Source of the DNA: Stratiolaelaps scimitus
Taxonomy: Eukaryota; Arthropoda; Arachnida; Mesostigmata; Laelapidae
DNA length: 64,000 nucleotides
Assembly: GCA_019614645.1 (NCBI GenBank)
Contig: JABWDB010000006.1
Coordinates: 9,424,001-9,488,000 of the forward strand
Reading direction: 5' to 3'
Both the position numbers and the translations under genes were made by a program. Shown here one piece after another: positions 12,066 to 25,400 of this stretch (position 1 is its first letter; each line of letters opens with the position of its first letter). The notes under the pieces were generated by a model, which saw nothing but the letters and a program-made list of their open reading frames with translations, did not search any database and was not told the origin of the DNA.

Positions 12066-12500
12066 GGCTTTTACTGGGGGGGGGCTCCGAAACGTCTCAG
12101 CATCTCTCCGTTACCTCTCAACCCGGCATCCTGCTAACGGCTAATGTTGCTCGTGGCAATGGTGCGGCTTTTTCCAGTATATGACATTACGTGTAGCGAG
12201 TGTAACGATATTGACGTCGGTCAAACGCAACGGAGCCGATCACTTCGATAACTTCGAATTCAGAGGAGTTGCAACAATCGCTGAGTCATGGAGCGGTAAT
12301 CGCATCCAGGACCCTGACATAAGGTGCTGTGTCCGGCGGACCACATGTACACCCGGCCAACGCAGCGAATAGAAAGAAAATACGGATATAGAGGATTTTA
12401 CACTGGTGAATGTGTCGAGATTGGTTTTTACTTGAGATTTGTTAGGTCAAATTTGAGAAGTAATACAGTTAGTTATGCATACAATAAATGATATTTTAAT
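12066..12500 (+). other. 3' UTR of the Ras-like gene with poly(A) signal
   Basis: The sequence after the stop codon stays non-coding. It holds a run of nine G at 12075-12083 and an AATAAA at 12483-12488, the likely cleavage signal. The ORF at 12181-12372 shows no homology I recognise. Confidence 0.6.
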
Positions 12501-12959
12501 CAGATGGACGTTCTGTGTTCTCGTCTCTTTTCGGTTGTGTTCTTAAGAACCCCATGGATCGATTTTATTATGCGTTTGTACGTTTACCTGAATCAAAGAC
12601 GATTTGTGATTAACTGAACTTGGAGTTGTTAAGCTACCTTTCAACAGAGCTTACGAAGCGCAATTTATATTGAAATTTTCTAAACATAAATTTATTCAAA
12701 ATAATAAACGTAACATTTTTTTAAACTTATTTATGCCTTCATCTTCATGAAGATTTCTCTCTAATTCACGTGGGTGTGACTGCCATAGGACGGCAAGATT
12801 CGTGTGTGGCATTTTGATCAACTCATACAATAGCTTCCGTAGATGGCTCTATCCTCTTCCTTTGGATAACAGGAACCATTATCATACTCCAAAAGGAGAT
12901 CGCCAAGACTAAAGAGAAGTGATGGTAAGACTTCTCCTGACCACGACAGAACAGAACCC

Positions 12960-14250
12960 GTGCTGACGACCCTACACGTTGGTTAGGGAAATACTTAGCA
13001 AGAGAAAGCAAGCTCCGCTATCCGCCGAAGAAAAATTGAAAACTGTCAAGGAATTCTTCCCGACTCATCCACAGTTTGACAGAATGCTGTATGAAGAGAT
13101 CACCAACATAGAAGAGGTATCGGAGATACCATTTGACGAGGTACACCGCGCAGCAGAACGCTTCAAGACCAGAAGGACATCAGGGTCGGACGTAGTGCCA
13201 GCAACAGCTACGCAGATATTATCCAAAGCAGTCCCGAAGAGAGAGAGTGCGAGGGACGTGATGTGGACTGAGGAGCTCCCAGAAAATCTGACGAAGGTAA
13301 GAGTAGTCATAATCATTAAGAGGGGAGGGGCTTTTCGTTCAATATCCCTCTTGGGTACGTTCTCCAAAAGATTCGAAGCAATTACCGTGAATAGATTGAA
13401 AGAATAGACGGAGGACGATGGGTTAATGTCGATACCTAGAACGGCTGCAGGGAAACTCGCTCGCGCTCCTTACAGCAATAGTCAGAGTGCTGAGAAGGGC
13501 GTAGAGGTCAGAGAAGCGTTGTAGAAAGCTAGAGACCTCTCCGCAGCTGTCATGTTGAACGTTGAAAACGTGCTTCGCAGCTTGCCCTGGGAGAAAACTG
13601 AAAACAGCACAAGCTGCCAACTACATGACAAAGATAGTCTTGATGTACCTGAAGGATGGAACGGTTTAAATTGGCACCTCAGTTGCTAGAATGATCATAG
13701 GGGTCAATCATAGGTTCATTGCTATGGAATATCTCATATGGTTATATACAACGGCTTACAGATCTCCCCGCAGATAGACAGAATGTACGCAGATGAGTCG
13801 AAAGTAACAGCCAGCGCAAGAAGATTGGTGGAGCCCGAAGGGGGATTAAACGACACCCTTGCAGAGATAGACGGCAAGCAAAGGCCTAAACCTGGCTCCG
13901 GTCCAAAATGAAGTAGCTCTGCTAACAGGTCGGAAATATGGCGAAAAAAGACGCATAGAATACAAAGGGGAACGAATTAACACGTCAGAAGCGGCAATAT
14001 ATATATATTGGGGTATCCCACAAGTTAGGTCAGCAAAGGTGTCCACTGACTTTTGCAAGATCCTGCCCAACATGAGAGATCCTAGAGAGGGGAAGAGGAG
14101 GTTACTACTGTCAGTTGCCAAATCTATAGCCCTTTTGCGGTTCATGGCCAGTTGATGTGGTGGCTCCTCTCACACTCCTGCCAGCTTGTAGTCCTGTTTA
14201 ATGTGGATCCGGGCTTGCACCAAGCGAAGTATAACGGGGTCGAGAGTTTA
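12960..14250 (+). mobile_element. Decayed R1-like LINE (reverse transcriptase region)
   Basis: Frames along the plus strand keep the order of an R1-clade ORF2. At 12979-13407 an open stretch carries PLSAEEKLKTVKEFFP, then AERFKTRRTSGSDVVPA (the equivalent of KAPGxDGxP) and SISLLGTFSKRFEAI (equivalent of RPICLLDTLGKxxE). Degraded later blocks include RMYADESKVTAS at 13778-13812 (the YADD catalytic box reads YADE), VALLTGRK near 13915-13940, and PNMRDPREGKRRLLLSVAKSI at about 14068-14130. Several stops, indels and a TA microsatellite at 13998-14010 interrupt it. The endonuclease half is missing or unrecognisable, so the copy is dead and 5'-truncated. Confidence 0.85.
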
Positions 14251-15329
14251 GTGGGGAGGTCTAAGAAAAACAAATGTACATTAGACAAATGTAAAAAAAA
14301 AAAATATATATATATAAAGGACTTCCACTAAATACAAAATGTGGGAATGCAGTTGGAAGAGATGATGCTTTTGTGAAAACAATTATTTCAGTTGGCTACA
14401 GCAATGGACAATAATAAACACTCACATAAATTTAACAAGTAAGGAAGGATAGCTTTATTAGTCTTGTATATATAAATCCATTAGGTATTATATACACATA
14501 GTGTAACTTTTAACCGCATAGAATAAATTAAGCAGCTCAATCACGCGGGTGGCATTATATATATATATATCTTTTTGTTACTAAAGTTGAATGCATTGAG
14601 CAGAAAGCCAGTTTCAAATGATCGATCTCCGCACAGTTGTCTTCCTACTCACACTATTAGTAACAAAATCGTCAGTTGAGCATCAATTAGAAGCGCAAAA
14701 TAATTGTTCAATAATTCAATGAAACACAACAGGCTCTTCTCCAAACTCTTGACATTGGCCAACTCTTGACAGTGGCCATTGACACCTTTTGGCAAAGACA
14801 ATTCGTCCAATGACACTTAGCTTTTTGAACGTATCAGAAGGATACATTGTTCATTTCTGTCATCCGACAGCAGAATACCGCCTCGTACTGACCAATATTG
14901 ATATGATTTCGTGTGCTGCGTTAGTTTCAACACGTATTATGGTGCGGTTAATAACAAAACTGTCCACGGGTCACTGTAAATAGGCTTAAATAAGCTACAG
15001 AAGTCAACTATTGCTAAACTTGATAATCATAGTTAGCTCACGCCTCGCAAAATTTCTCCCAGGGTTTATCCACTTCAAGTGGAACACATATGAAACATCC
15101 TGCCCGCGACATTTTTAATTTTATGTTGGAATTAAAATGCAAATGGCCGGCTTCGTGTTACCACATATATAAATAGTCTGCAGCAAGATATATTAGTATA
15201 TATGTGAAGTATAATCTCGATATACGAAGGGTGGAACATCTTGAAGCTACTATTTCCTATTCAGTCATCATCCTATCCTCTATTGCTGTCCATTTCTTAT
15301 TCTATCGAATATATATATATATATAATTA
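14251..15329. other. AT-rich spacer, no supported gene
   Basis: The stretch contains A-runs followed by TA repeats (14296-14318, 14556-14570, 15309-15325). ORF 14789-14983 has no recognisable feature. I see nothing else. Confidence 0.5.
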
Positions 15330-15342
15330 TTTATTATTTATT
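15330..15342 (-). terminator. Twin poly(A) signals of the Spaetzle-like gene
   Basis: Two overlapping-type AATAAA hexamers on the minus strand (15342-15337 and 15335-15330) lie 24-36 bases after the TAA of the Spaetzle-like gene. This fits the expected cleavage and polyadenylation region. Confidence 0.6.
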
Positions 15343-15365
15343 TACATAAATTGGCTTTAATACAT

Positions 15366-18063
15366 TTACAGTGCCCCGAATTTCGACACTGCCTGACATT
15401 GCGCTTGCATAACGATCTTCGGGTCCGGGACGAAGCATACACAGCTCGAGGGAAATAGAAAATGAGATAGAAAGGGACCCTTGTAGTGATTTGATGGATC
15501 AATAACCAGCAACGATTGAATGTTGTATCTCTGTTGGCACGAACTGTGATAGCAAGGCGCGATGTAGCTGCACGCGGTGCCCTCCGCCCTGAAATTGAAA
15601 TATATGCTGATAATGATTAAAATCTGTTTGGCAAGGCTTTTCGAAAACCGGAAAAAATGACCCTGTAGGAAATCAGGAGAATCCAAAAATAGGCTCACCT
15701 ATATTTGATACGAACGTGAACCCAACGCAACTTTGGCTAAACTATCGTCAGCCCCTTAAATCGAAAGGCAACCACAGGTCACCTCGCTCCTAGTGGCTGG
15801 TATATGTATCAATCGCAAAAGCAAATGCTAGATGTGCTGCTGTTATAGAGATGCTGAAGGGCTGCCTGATGTGGTCACGCAAACCCCTCTGCTATTCCAT
15901 CTAACACTAATGTTATACGAATCCAGTGTCCGCAATTGTGCTAAGAGAGCATCCGAATTAATAGATTTTTATTTTAATAAATACATTCGTAATCAGCGGC
16001 AACAAAGCCACAGATTACCGAGACGTATTCGGGGGATCCGCGCCCTTCGTGTTCGTTTTGGCTCGATATTTAAATCGTAATAACTGGGGCGTTACAACGA
16101 AATATCGCATCGTCATAATGCGTCAGCCCGTTTTCAGCTTATGGACCAGGTATATTATTATTATTATCGATCAGCTTATGAGTTGTGCAGGACAGATGTT
16201 GATAGTGGCGCCAAACTACCACAGAAGATGCTAATATATTAAATTAGCTTAAATATTCATTCATTGATAATGACTTTGGCATTCTAAATATCATCATCCA
16301 GATAATAAGAGTGGCCACCATATAATGCATCATAGCGGATTTTGGTTGTATTTAGATAGCAGAGGTAATGTGGAGTCAGTGCAGCATGATATGATCGGAC
16401 GAGATAGGTGAAACACATAGAGAATATATATGCATTTTTACGTTGGCATTAGTTGTTTTGAAATTTTACAAGGGATTTATTTCTAATTGTTTCCAGCTAT
16501 CACTTTTGAGGTGATCACAGTAATAATTATCTCGGTGAAGACACATCGTACTGAACAGTGGAAGACCCGAGCGAGTAAAGCCGTTACAAAAATATTCTCA
16601 CTTCGTGAATAGTCTGTCTATGACTCGTTCCCTACATTTTCGGGGAATCGCTATAGCGAATGTGATGATTAGAAACAACGTCACAATGAGATTACGAGCT
16701 AACAAAGAAAAGAATATCCAAAAAGTGTAAGCAATGAGTTTGATTTATAAGGGGGACACTAACAAGGAAGACCGAATTGTTGGTTATATTGTTCGTTACG
16801 TTGTAATTTTCGATGCGATGAAACTATGGAGCTATGCTATGGAACTCCGTTAATTATTAGCACTCGAGAACATCGTAAATCGTAGAGTTCCCCAAATTAG
16901 GGAAAAAGGGCAAAAAGGGCAAAAAATTTGCTCGAAAAGAGAAGACTGACCTGCTCGGATTGCCGGTCACAGGGTGCACAGTTTCAACTGCTTGCTTGTA
17001 CTTCATTGACATATTAATTCTCACCAAATTACGACTTGGACGAAACGCCCAGCTAATTGCATTAACTTCTTAGCACCTGAAGCTAAGAAATAGATATCAG
17101 AACATATCGCACACAATGTGGACGCTTTAGGTCGTTTAGGCATAAATTGCTTGTCAAGCCCGGTGGCTTGGTGGTGCATTCATGTGTGCCTCGGTGCAAT
17201 CGGAGGAAACACGTAAGTGCATGGGTTCGATCCCCACCGTTGCACATTTGCATTTGAAGGGGTTGTCCGTCTTACGAAGCAATGGTAAAGGCAGTTGTAC
17301 CGTGGACGTTAATTGTTTAAGGCTGAGAGTCAGCCCGAGAACCTTTAGGCATCGATTGCTTAAAGGGCTTTTCCCAGTCCCAACCGTGACATTGTGGCGT
17401 CCGGAAGTTACCAACAGACAGACTTGAAAATAAGTTACAAGTTCCGTTCAACTTGTAACTTGTGTCTCTGTAGCTGAGTCGAATGGCACCTTTTACGTCC
17501 AAGATATAGGTCAATTTTCAATGCCTCAATGATTTTACGATACTCCCCAATGGATGAGTGCGATTCATCTGTAGCGCTTGCTGTACCAGCCGGCAATCTG
17601 CCGTTAGGCGCTGAGGTTCACTAACGAACATGAACATGAAACTGGCTGAAATTGATATCAGACTATGCCACCCCAGGTGTGCCACGCGACTTTCGAGAAG
17701 CGTCGAATGTCGAAATGGATAGAACAGAATGTTAATGGGAACTTTCTTCATGCTTCGATGACATTCACGTGCAACTCACGAAATGTGAGGACGATTATGT
17801 GGAATTATTCAAGTCTTCAATCATGTTCCTTCAACCCAGCGTGGTATAGCTGCCTGAGACGCTTCAAATGCGATTCAGAGGTGAACATGTTGTAGGAGGG
17901 AGTAAATGAAATTTTCGCAATTTGTAACAGCTGTTATTTGGCTTGCAGTTAATGTTAATTTTTACAATGTATTTTAGATACAGGCGTAATCTTAGTCTTT
18001 TTTCGAGGATGACATATTATTTTACTTCTCTCTAGCCAACTCAGTGTATGCATTTCATAGAAG

Positions 18064-18156
<93 letters not shown>

Positions 18157-21100
18157 GTAAGAGTAACTCATATCCGAGGTTTCCGACGAAACGATAACTG
18201 ACCTGCACTTAATTTCGGTGACTGTTTGAACATGGTACGGCGTGTTTATGACCACAAGCCATTTGCCGTTTGTGTTGCGCGCCCAGCCTGGCCGAATGAT
18301 TTTCGTGATTGAATCACAAACGAGGTTGCCCGTATCCGAGTCAGCCAGCGTCGGAGGATACAGACCACGCAGATCGCGAAATAGTTTCTCCAGTGGCCAC
18401 TTGAGATATTTCGTCACCTGATTTATCAGAGCCCTGCCATGAAAGCCAATCATTTTGAAACAGAACAGCCGAAGTAGGTTAACAAAACTAACTCCCGAAC
18501 GTGCGGTGCCTCCCCCTGTCTCGTGTCATAACGTAGGTAATGCTTTGAATGGGATCACTCAGCGGTCTGGAGGTAAGACGTTTTATGTGGCCGTGCTGAG
18601 TGGGCCTCTGAAAACCGAGAGTGTCTCATCGAAGGTTTACGAAGTTCCGTATGCTAGTAACCTTCTCAGTAATGGTACTAGTGTGTGTGTGGAATGACGA
18701 TTCGATCAACGGCAGGATGTTGTACCAAAATTGTTATAAATAAGACGATAGTCAACTAAATACGAACGATGAAATGGGCGATTTAATCCAGTGAAGTCTA
18801 TTCATTTTCACGGTTGAATTTTAAACGAAAATTCCAAATCGGAACGATACTCTGTCTACATAGAACATAGTTAACTAGAGTTTCAACGGGGGCCAGGTTC
18901 TCTAGTCTTCTTGCCTGAATTCTTCTGTACTTATAACAGAAACCAGATGATTATTGATGCCGTCGTAAAGTTCTCTTGCAAGAATCAAAGAAGCAAACCT
19001 ATGCGTAACCAAAATCACGATATAGCATGGCTAGCGTGAGATATCAGCGAGGCACAATATATGGCAGAAAGTGATATTGACGCTTGATGGGCTTCCTTTC
19101 CACGGTAAGTTTATTTCTTTTCGAGCGTCCCTCACGCCCAGATGAAGTTGACGTGATTGTTTGCTACTTAAGATGACTGAATTTTCGACCAGTTTTTTGG
19201 CAAGAGCTACTACGATATTAATAATAATAATAACTATTATAATAACTAACTACCACAGTAATAATAACTACTACATAATCATTTCGTTTAATAATGATAA
19301 TAATGATATTGAACAGGATGTACGTACGTCGGATAATCGTCGGAATAGTCGCAATAGAATCGGTGGAAGCCGGCACATGCCGGTGGATGACTGTTTCCCA
19401 GGCCGCCTCCGATTTCTTCGTCGTGTGGAAATTCTGCAGAATCGCCACCAAGATCGCCAAGACCGCCATGGCCGCCACCCTGGCTACCAGCGGAAAGTAT
19501 GTGCTCATCCAGGATGGATTCACCAGCGGCTGGTTCCTTCTTTCTGACAGTGGGCTGTCCATCTTTACCTGTTTGGATTATATCGACGTTCGAAGAGATC
19601 GCTTCCGCAGTTCTCGAAGCAGCCGCTGTCGGCATCGGAGGGACAACACGGCTTCGCGCAGGATGAGTCTTCTGATGATTTCGCATACTGGCAGCAGCGA
19701 GAGCTTTCAGTTCTTCGACGCGCGGCTGAGGCAACTCCGCTAGACACCAAACACATCGAACATAAAAATACACTTCTAGATACGTACTCTACGAGGGTGA
19801 TTCTGTTTGGTCTCTGGTGAGCAACCGTTATTTCGTCCGTTTCAAGCTGCCCGAGCTGTATAAATCACTGTTTCTACTACAACAGCAAGTAAGAAAAAAA
19901 ATGGATAATGTAAGACCTACATGTAAACAATGTACGAACATCTGTCAATGTGAAAAATGTGCAAACTACGTGTGGCAAAGGCTATGTTTACTTAATCTGC
20001 TAAAACGAGACGGTGACAACGATTTCATCGTCCAGGATGACGCTGGAATTTTTTCGTCATTTTTGTTTGTCGTTCTTTTTCTTAGAGGTACTGAAGTCCT
20101 TCTAAGAAAAGGACCGCAGCTAAACACCTTTCCCGTGGCGCTATGGGGGACAATGTCGAATACATTACGAATTATCACAGCATATCGATAAGGATTATGA
20201 TGATTATTAGCATTCGTCATCCAACTTACAAAGGTTACCCATCCAGGAGTCGACGCTGAAGAGCGTCATGTGATTATCGTGGATTGGTTCCTCATGATGC
20301 GTCGGCGGGGGTTTTCGTACGTGCGAAGTTCGCAGAGCTTCAGCTTTTGGCGTTGAGCTTTCCTTGGCGTCTTTCTGCTCGGAGATGCCATGACCTCGAT
20401 GATTGGCTTTATTGCTCGCGCCTTGCTTTCGTCGTCCGCGATTATTGCTCCGAGGCCGCTCTCCATCTTTGCCGAACGACTCCTCCTTGGTCTTGGCCCG
20501 GGCACCGGAGCTTCGATAATTACTGCTCGTTAGGTGCGCGCTCGATGGAGAGGTTTCATTATGTGCACGTGTGAGGTTTAAGAGTTCAATGGGAATCCAC
20601 ACATCATGAAGGTCGGGAATGCTGTGATTGTTTTGGACCTCTGAACCTGCTGAGGGGTCTGGAATTTCTCCAAGTTCTCTGGCAACAAGAACGGACACTG
20701 AGCATATCTGGGGCAGACATGTAAATAAGGACAAAATAGAGACAAAGTCTGTAAAATCAGTATGCTAAGATTAAGGTTTGCTCCGATATATGAGTACATG
20801 CGTGATGCCGTTGGCTCAATATGCTCTTCGAAGTACGAAAATCGACCTTCTGGATTTCTATAATCTTAAGCCCAATCTACGAACAACGTTAGGTACTAAC
20901 TTGCCACTCGATAACGTCTACGATGAGCGCCCCTACTGATGGTGACGCTATGCTCTCTATGATATCAAATGCGTTCGGCAAAGGCAACTCAGCAGCAATG
21001 CACAACTTATTTTTTGCACGCTCGCCTGCGTTGTGTAGGCAAACGCTCATTAAGACGTTCACGGGATGTCAAATTTGCAACCTTTCAATTTCACTTGTTC

Positions 21101-22001
21101 ATTCGAGGACCACAGAAAATCACTCGGGAAAGCATTGAGCAAGCTTCCAATTAATAGTGACAGTATAGTGAACCGTTAATGCAATCTATTAGGATAAAAT
21201 AGCCAGTGAGTTGAAGATTGCTGCCGATACGTAAATGATGCCCGGGACTGCTAGGAATTAGCATATATATACCACTTCAATATTCAATTAATACAAGATC
21301 AATGATTTGAGACAACGAAGACTGTGTCGTGATTTCGGAGCAAATAGGTAAGGTAAAGGTATATTGGTCCATTAAAGGAGCTGCAATTTTAAGTTCTCTT
21401 ATATGTCAGGTAGGTATAAGAAGAGTCCAATAGTGGCGACGAAGATGGGATCATCAAATATACGACATGATCGGTCGATGTATTTAGTCTAGGCCTTGTA
21501 CTTTCAAGAGAAATGAGGATATAACTGCACAAAATGAACTTGAGTCTGAACTTGAGAACTTTTTTTTTTAAACAGGTGAGCGGCTCTTCCCGGATCGCAG
21601 TGGCTAGCTCTCATGGTACGGCTACCTCATGCAGCTAAATGAGAGGAGAAAATTACATTGGAGAGGTCATGTCAATGGAATTTAGGTATAATATAATCGA
21701 AATACAAACTTCAATTTATTGGTATTAGCTTATTAAGCTTAGCTAAAATCAGTAAGAAATTGCTAACGTGATTGGAATTTTGATTACGTCAATGAAAGGT
21801 GTTCATTATTGGCAGACCTTGACAGATGGTTATCTGAATAAAGTCCTTGAGGAAGACTCATCAGTTTTTCACCTAGGGTCAAACTTAGTCCACATCTTAG
21901 CTGTGTGGGAATACAAAATCAGTGGACAGTAGGATTTCAAACGAACTCCGGCGCGCACTCACCAAGGCAATAGCCAACATGAGAACCAATCCCCGCACCA
22001 T
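15366..22001 (-). CDS. Spaetzle-like secreted cystine-knot ligand
   Basis: Five minus-strand exons join with matching phases: 22001-21963, 20707-20230, 19739-19328, 18433-18203 and 15588-15366 (1383 nt, 460 residues). Exon 1 encodes the signal peptide start MVRGLVLMLAIAL, which continues ICSVSVL in exon 2. Residues 30-310 are a low-complexity prodomain rich in Ser, Lys, His and Gly. Residues 349-440 form a Spaetzle-type cystine knot: Cys349, 386, 393, 399, 404, 436 and 438, with hallmarks ARNTNGKW, INTPYHVQTV, SCQQRY and FPSSCVC. An eighth Cys451 lies in the tail. Family members are secreted dimers activated by serine proteases and bind Toll receptors in immunity or development. A likely cleavage lies just before the knot (RDLR at 329-332 is a candidate). 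Two AATAAA signals follow the stop (minus strand, 15330-15342). Which Spaetzle paralogue it is remains open. Confidence 0.93.
17155..17349 (+). mobile_element. tRNA-derived SINE, copy A
   Basis: An RNA polymerase III split promoter is visible: the A box TGGCTTGGTGG at 17164-17174 and a perfect B box GGTTCGATCC at 17224-17233, 50 bases apart. The shared body GTCCGTCTTACGAAGCAATG and the tail GTTTAAGGCTGAGAGTCAGC follow. It is about 95 percent like copy C by eye. It sits in intron 4 of the Spaetzle-like gene. Both strands give spurious 80-residue ORFs. Confidence 0.85.
18066..18153. repeat. Long pure (TA)n microsatellite
   Basis: About 44 uninterrupted TA units, 50 bases beyond the donor of exon 4 of the Spaetzle-like gene (minus strand). 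Confidence 0.98.
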
Positions 22002-22450
22002 GGTGCAAATCGATCTTCTGTTCCAACGATTTTCTAAATTTTGTCCCTGACCACCAAGCGCTAGTTCACGCGTATCCAGTCTAGCCTCTCTGGTTGACCT
22101 TGGGGGCATCGACACCCCACCACAAGTCACCTCCGCCACCGGCTTTCATTACACATGTGTCACCGGTGTCAGTTTCGGCTTCCACTATCACTAAGCCTTG
22201 AGCATCAATCGGCCATGGTGCTGTTGACGATTGCCGATGACCGACGACATTTATCAGAGGTCGTCTTCAGCAGACACTGATTGGCTGACTCGACTCAAGT
22301 CGTTGCGTAACATTCGATGAGTAAGATTAACTATTCGGTTTCACACGTATCTCACGCACACCCACACACACACATACACACTAGCTCGGATCTAACGCAA
22401 AGCCATGCGCACTGATTTTTCATACACAACACCTGCAACCACTTCTATCT
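22002..22450 (-). promoter_or_regulatory. Probable leader and promoter region of the Spaetzle-like gene
   Basis: This is the sequence upstream of the ATG at 22001 on the minus strand. An arthropod-type initiator TCAGTG lies at 22415-22410 (minus), but no TATA box is seen in the expected place. A CA-rich tract occupies 22358-22380. The start site is a guess. Confidence 0.25.
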
Positions 22451-25400
22451 CGTGCGTAGGTACAGCTATCCGCTGAGCTCTTCAGTAGTCGTTCAGCTGC
22501 TGGTCCGGGAGACGTCGCAAGTGAGACATTTTCACCGTTGCGCGTTATATTCCTATGATCATAGACAACGAAAAAGGAATACCCCCGCCGAAGATACCTT
22601 TTCCCCTGGGACGTCCCCTTTCCTGAGGACCGTCTGTTGAGTCGGTGAGAAAGTGAGCCGGTGAGCGAGTGAGTGCTTGACTACCTATTAGGGTTGCGGC
22701 GATCATTGGCCGTGAATAATTGCCCTGGCAGAACAGCGCCGGCTGTAGATTCATCCCATGGCTTTCGCTAGCATGTCGACAATAAGGGCTCGCGGTCATG
22801 GACTCCTGCCTATCTGCCGTCCGTCCAGCCAGCCAGTAGCCGTGAGCGTCACGATCAGCGCCAACAGTCAATAAGTGAGAAGCAACATCAGAAGACAACA
22901 GTAACAACAGCAACAATGACGACAGCAACGTCCTCTTCGGCGGTGATCGCCAGAAGGGGGCGTCAACGGTAGTCGATAAAAATGGATGCAAAAAGAAGAT
23001 TCATGTTGGCTGTTGTTGCTCTTTATCATCGGTCCCTTGCTTGTTATGGCTGCCTACGGCTCAGAGCTTCGTCTCTCTCCTCTCATCTAAATCTGAAAAC
23101 AAGGGGGGCACAAACAAGGAATAGCTAAATCCATGAGGTGCACCGACACCAGCAGCAGCAGCAGCAGCTCCAATGGCAGCAGTGTAAAAGCAGCAACACT
23201 ATATATAATAGTAACATAACAGCATTATCTATCACGAGCGGCAACGTAGGATCTACTCGAAACAACCAACAGGTAGGCCGAAACTGAAGGTACAGCCCTC
23301 CGCCGTTAGCAACTACAACAGCGACAACAACAACAACAATTGCAGCGACAGCAACAACGCCAGCAACCGCAATAATGAGCCCGTTATTTCCACGACTTTC
23401 GTATCATTTTACCATTCTGTGTTGTGGTGTGTCGATAGTGGTGTCGACGGCAGCAGGAGTCGTTTCAATGCAAAATGAATGCTGACACAAAGAGCAGGGG
23501 GTCGGGAGACGAATTTTCGGACTATCGGATGCACCTATATGTGCTGATCCCGGCGTGGACGGCTTTGCCTGCAGGAATAGAACGAGTCTGTCTGGCTCCA
23601 GAAGCAGCAAAGCAGCGTCCCCGATCGCTCGGACGACGCTGACTCGACGCGGCACGTGTCTACGCCTCCGCCTGTGAGCGTATGCGGTCTCTCAGCTGTG
23701 ACGATGGTGCACCCACCAGCACGACCCCAGGCCCCGCTACTGCGTTCGGGAGACTAGTCTGATAGGATCATTATCAGCATCGCGATAATAATAATCATAA
23801 TGATAAGAATAATAATATTCAATCACGGTGTAGCTATTTTATACGTCGGTCTCGATACTGGAAGAAAAATGTGCAAAATTGTAGATTTATCCTTACAGCT
23901 AAAGGTTAGACACATCACTAACCACCATCATGTGATAATGGAGAAGGTAACTTCTGAAAAGAGCAAATCCCTGAAGATACGATCCGTGAACGTGGTCGAC
24001 ACTAAGCGAGCGATTCATATCAGACCGCACTCAGCAGTCAGTAACAGCTCGTAATGCAGCCGTACGCAAATCAACACGTACTTATGAACGACAACAGCTT
24101 AAAGTGAGCTCTTCCTCTCGATTTGCTGTACAATAGCCAATCGTGAATTCTACCAGGAACAAAAGCTGAATAATGAGGAAATCTTTAGTAGAAGCAATCT
24201 TCTTGTTGAGCCGGGCTCAAGAATTAAATCTGAAATTTGTCGAGCTCGTCTTCCTTGCTATTTTCTACCTCGCTGAAAGCAATCCAAGCTAATTATTGTC
24301 GGGGGCTACAATCGTTCCGCGATCTTACAGCCGCATTCGCTGCCCGCCCCGTTGCTCACAGCATCGCCTCGGGAGACAAAACATATGAAGACGAATATTA
24401 TCTAATTTTCATTGAAGATAGAAGATCCGTTTTTGAAATTCACACGACACATCTTCGGCAACGTTTTTCCCGTGCTCTTCCTCGAGCTTGAACAAATCGA
24501 GCCCTCGTTCTGTATCGCACGATGCCCGTCGGCAGCAACACTCACAGACAAATGATGCCATGCATCAGAGGATAATCTATTTCTCTAGCGTTCACCCGCG
24601 GTTCGCAAATATGTTATCACTCTGGCAGAGCGAACGGCAAGCAGGGGCGATTCTCGTGAAACGATCTTGTAAAATAGAACGAAATCTTCTTCGGAGATAT
24701 TGCCGTTCATCCTTGAAGGTTTCAGTGAACGCTGATGTGATCGCCTTGAAACGAGAAATCCAAACACAAATTATGCTTGGCGTCGAAAAATCAGGGACTC
24801 AAGAGCGCGCTAGGTGGACGATTGGTTGTGATGCTTGTCGAACTGAAGCACTGTTGGAAATCTTCGTTGTGAATTGTTCCATCGAAAACATGAGCGGTTG
24901 ATCGGTGATAGATCTCTCTTCGAAATGCTGGCAGAGGGTTCTCATGATATCGATCACATGAGGAGCATTATGTCATAGCTAAAGATCCATCTGTGAGCTG
25001 AAGTGGATATCGTTTCTTATAGGGGGATTACGGGAATGCATCATGCACATACGTGTTTGGCGGTTCAGGCCAACGTTAGAGTGGGACTCACTAGACGTCT
25101 ATTATATCTGGATCGAAGAGAAGTTGTGCAAATTACTGACATTTCGCGAACTCAGTTTATTCCTATTTGGGGGTTACATGTCCCATCTTAATTTCCGTTC
25201 GAAAATTAAACCCATGCTGATATAAGTCAGAAGTCGGCATCTGTAAGTGTATTCACCGATTCCTCATGTTTGATAGTAGTCAATGTCATTTGGAGCGTGG
25301 CTCTATTTGAAGAACTAACAAAGTGAGTTGTACTCCGTTATCAAAATCAGTTGAAGAATACCATCGGAATGTATTATGATTTATTCAAACATACAGTAGT

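Noticed and set aside
19161..19743. Plus-strand ORFs of 128 and 149 residues.
   Set aside because: They are antisense to exon 3 of the Spaetzle-like gene, which is supported by splice phases and downstream homology.
24237..24901. Two consecutive plus-strand ORFs that could be a gene with a frameshift.
   Set aside because: No recognisable motif, no splice sites in phase and no codon preference. I could not support it.
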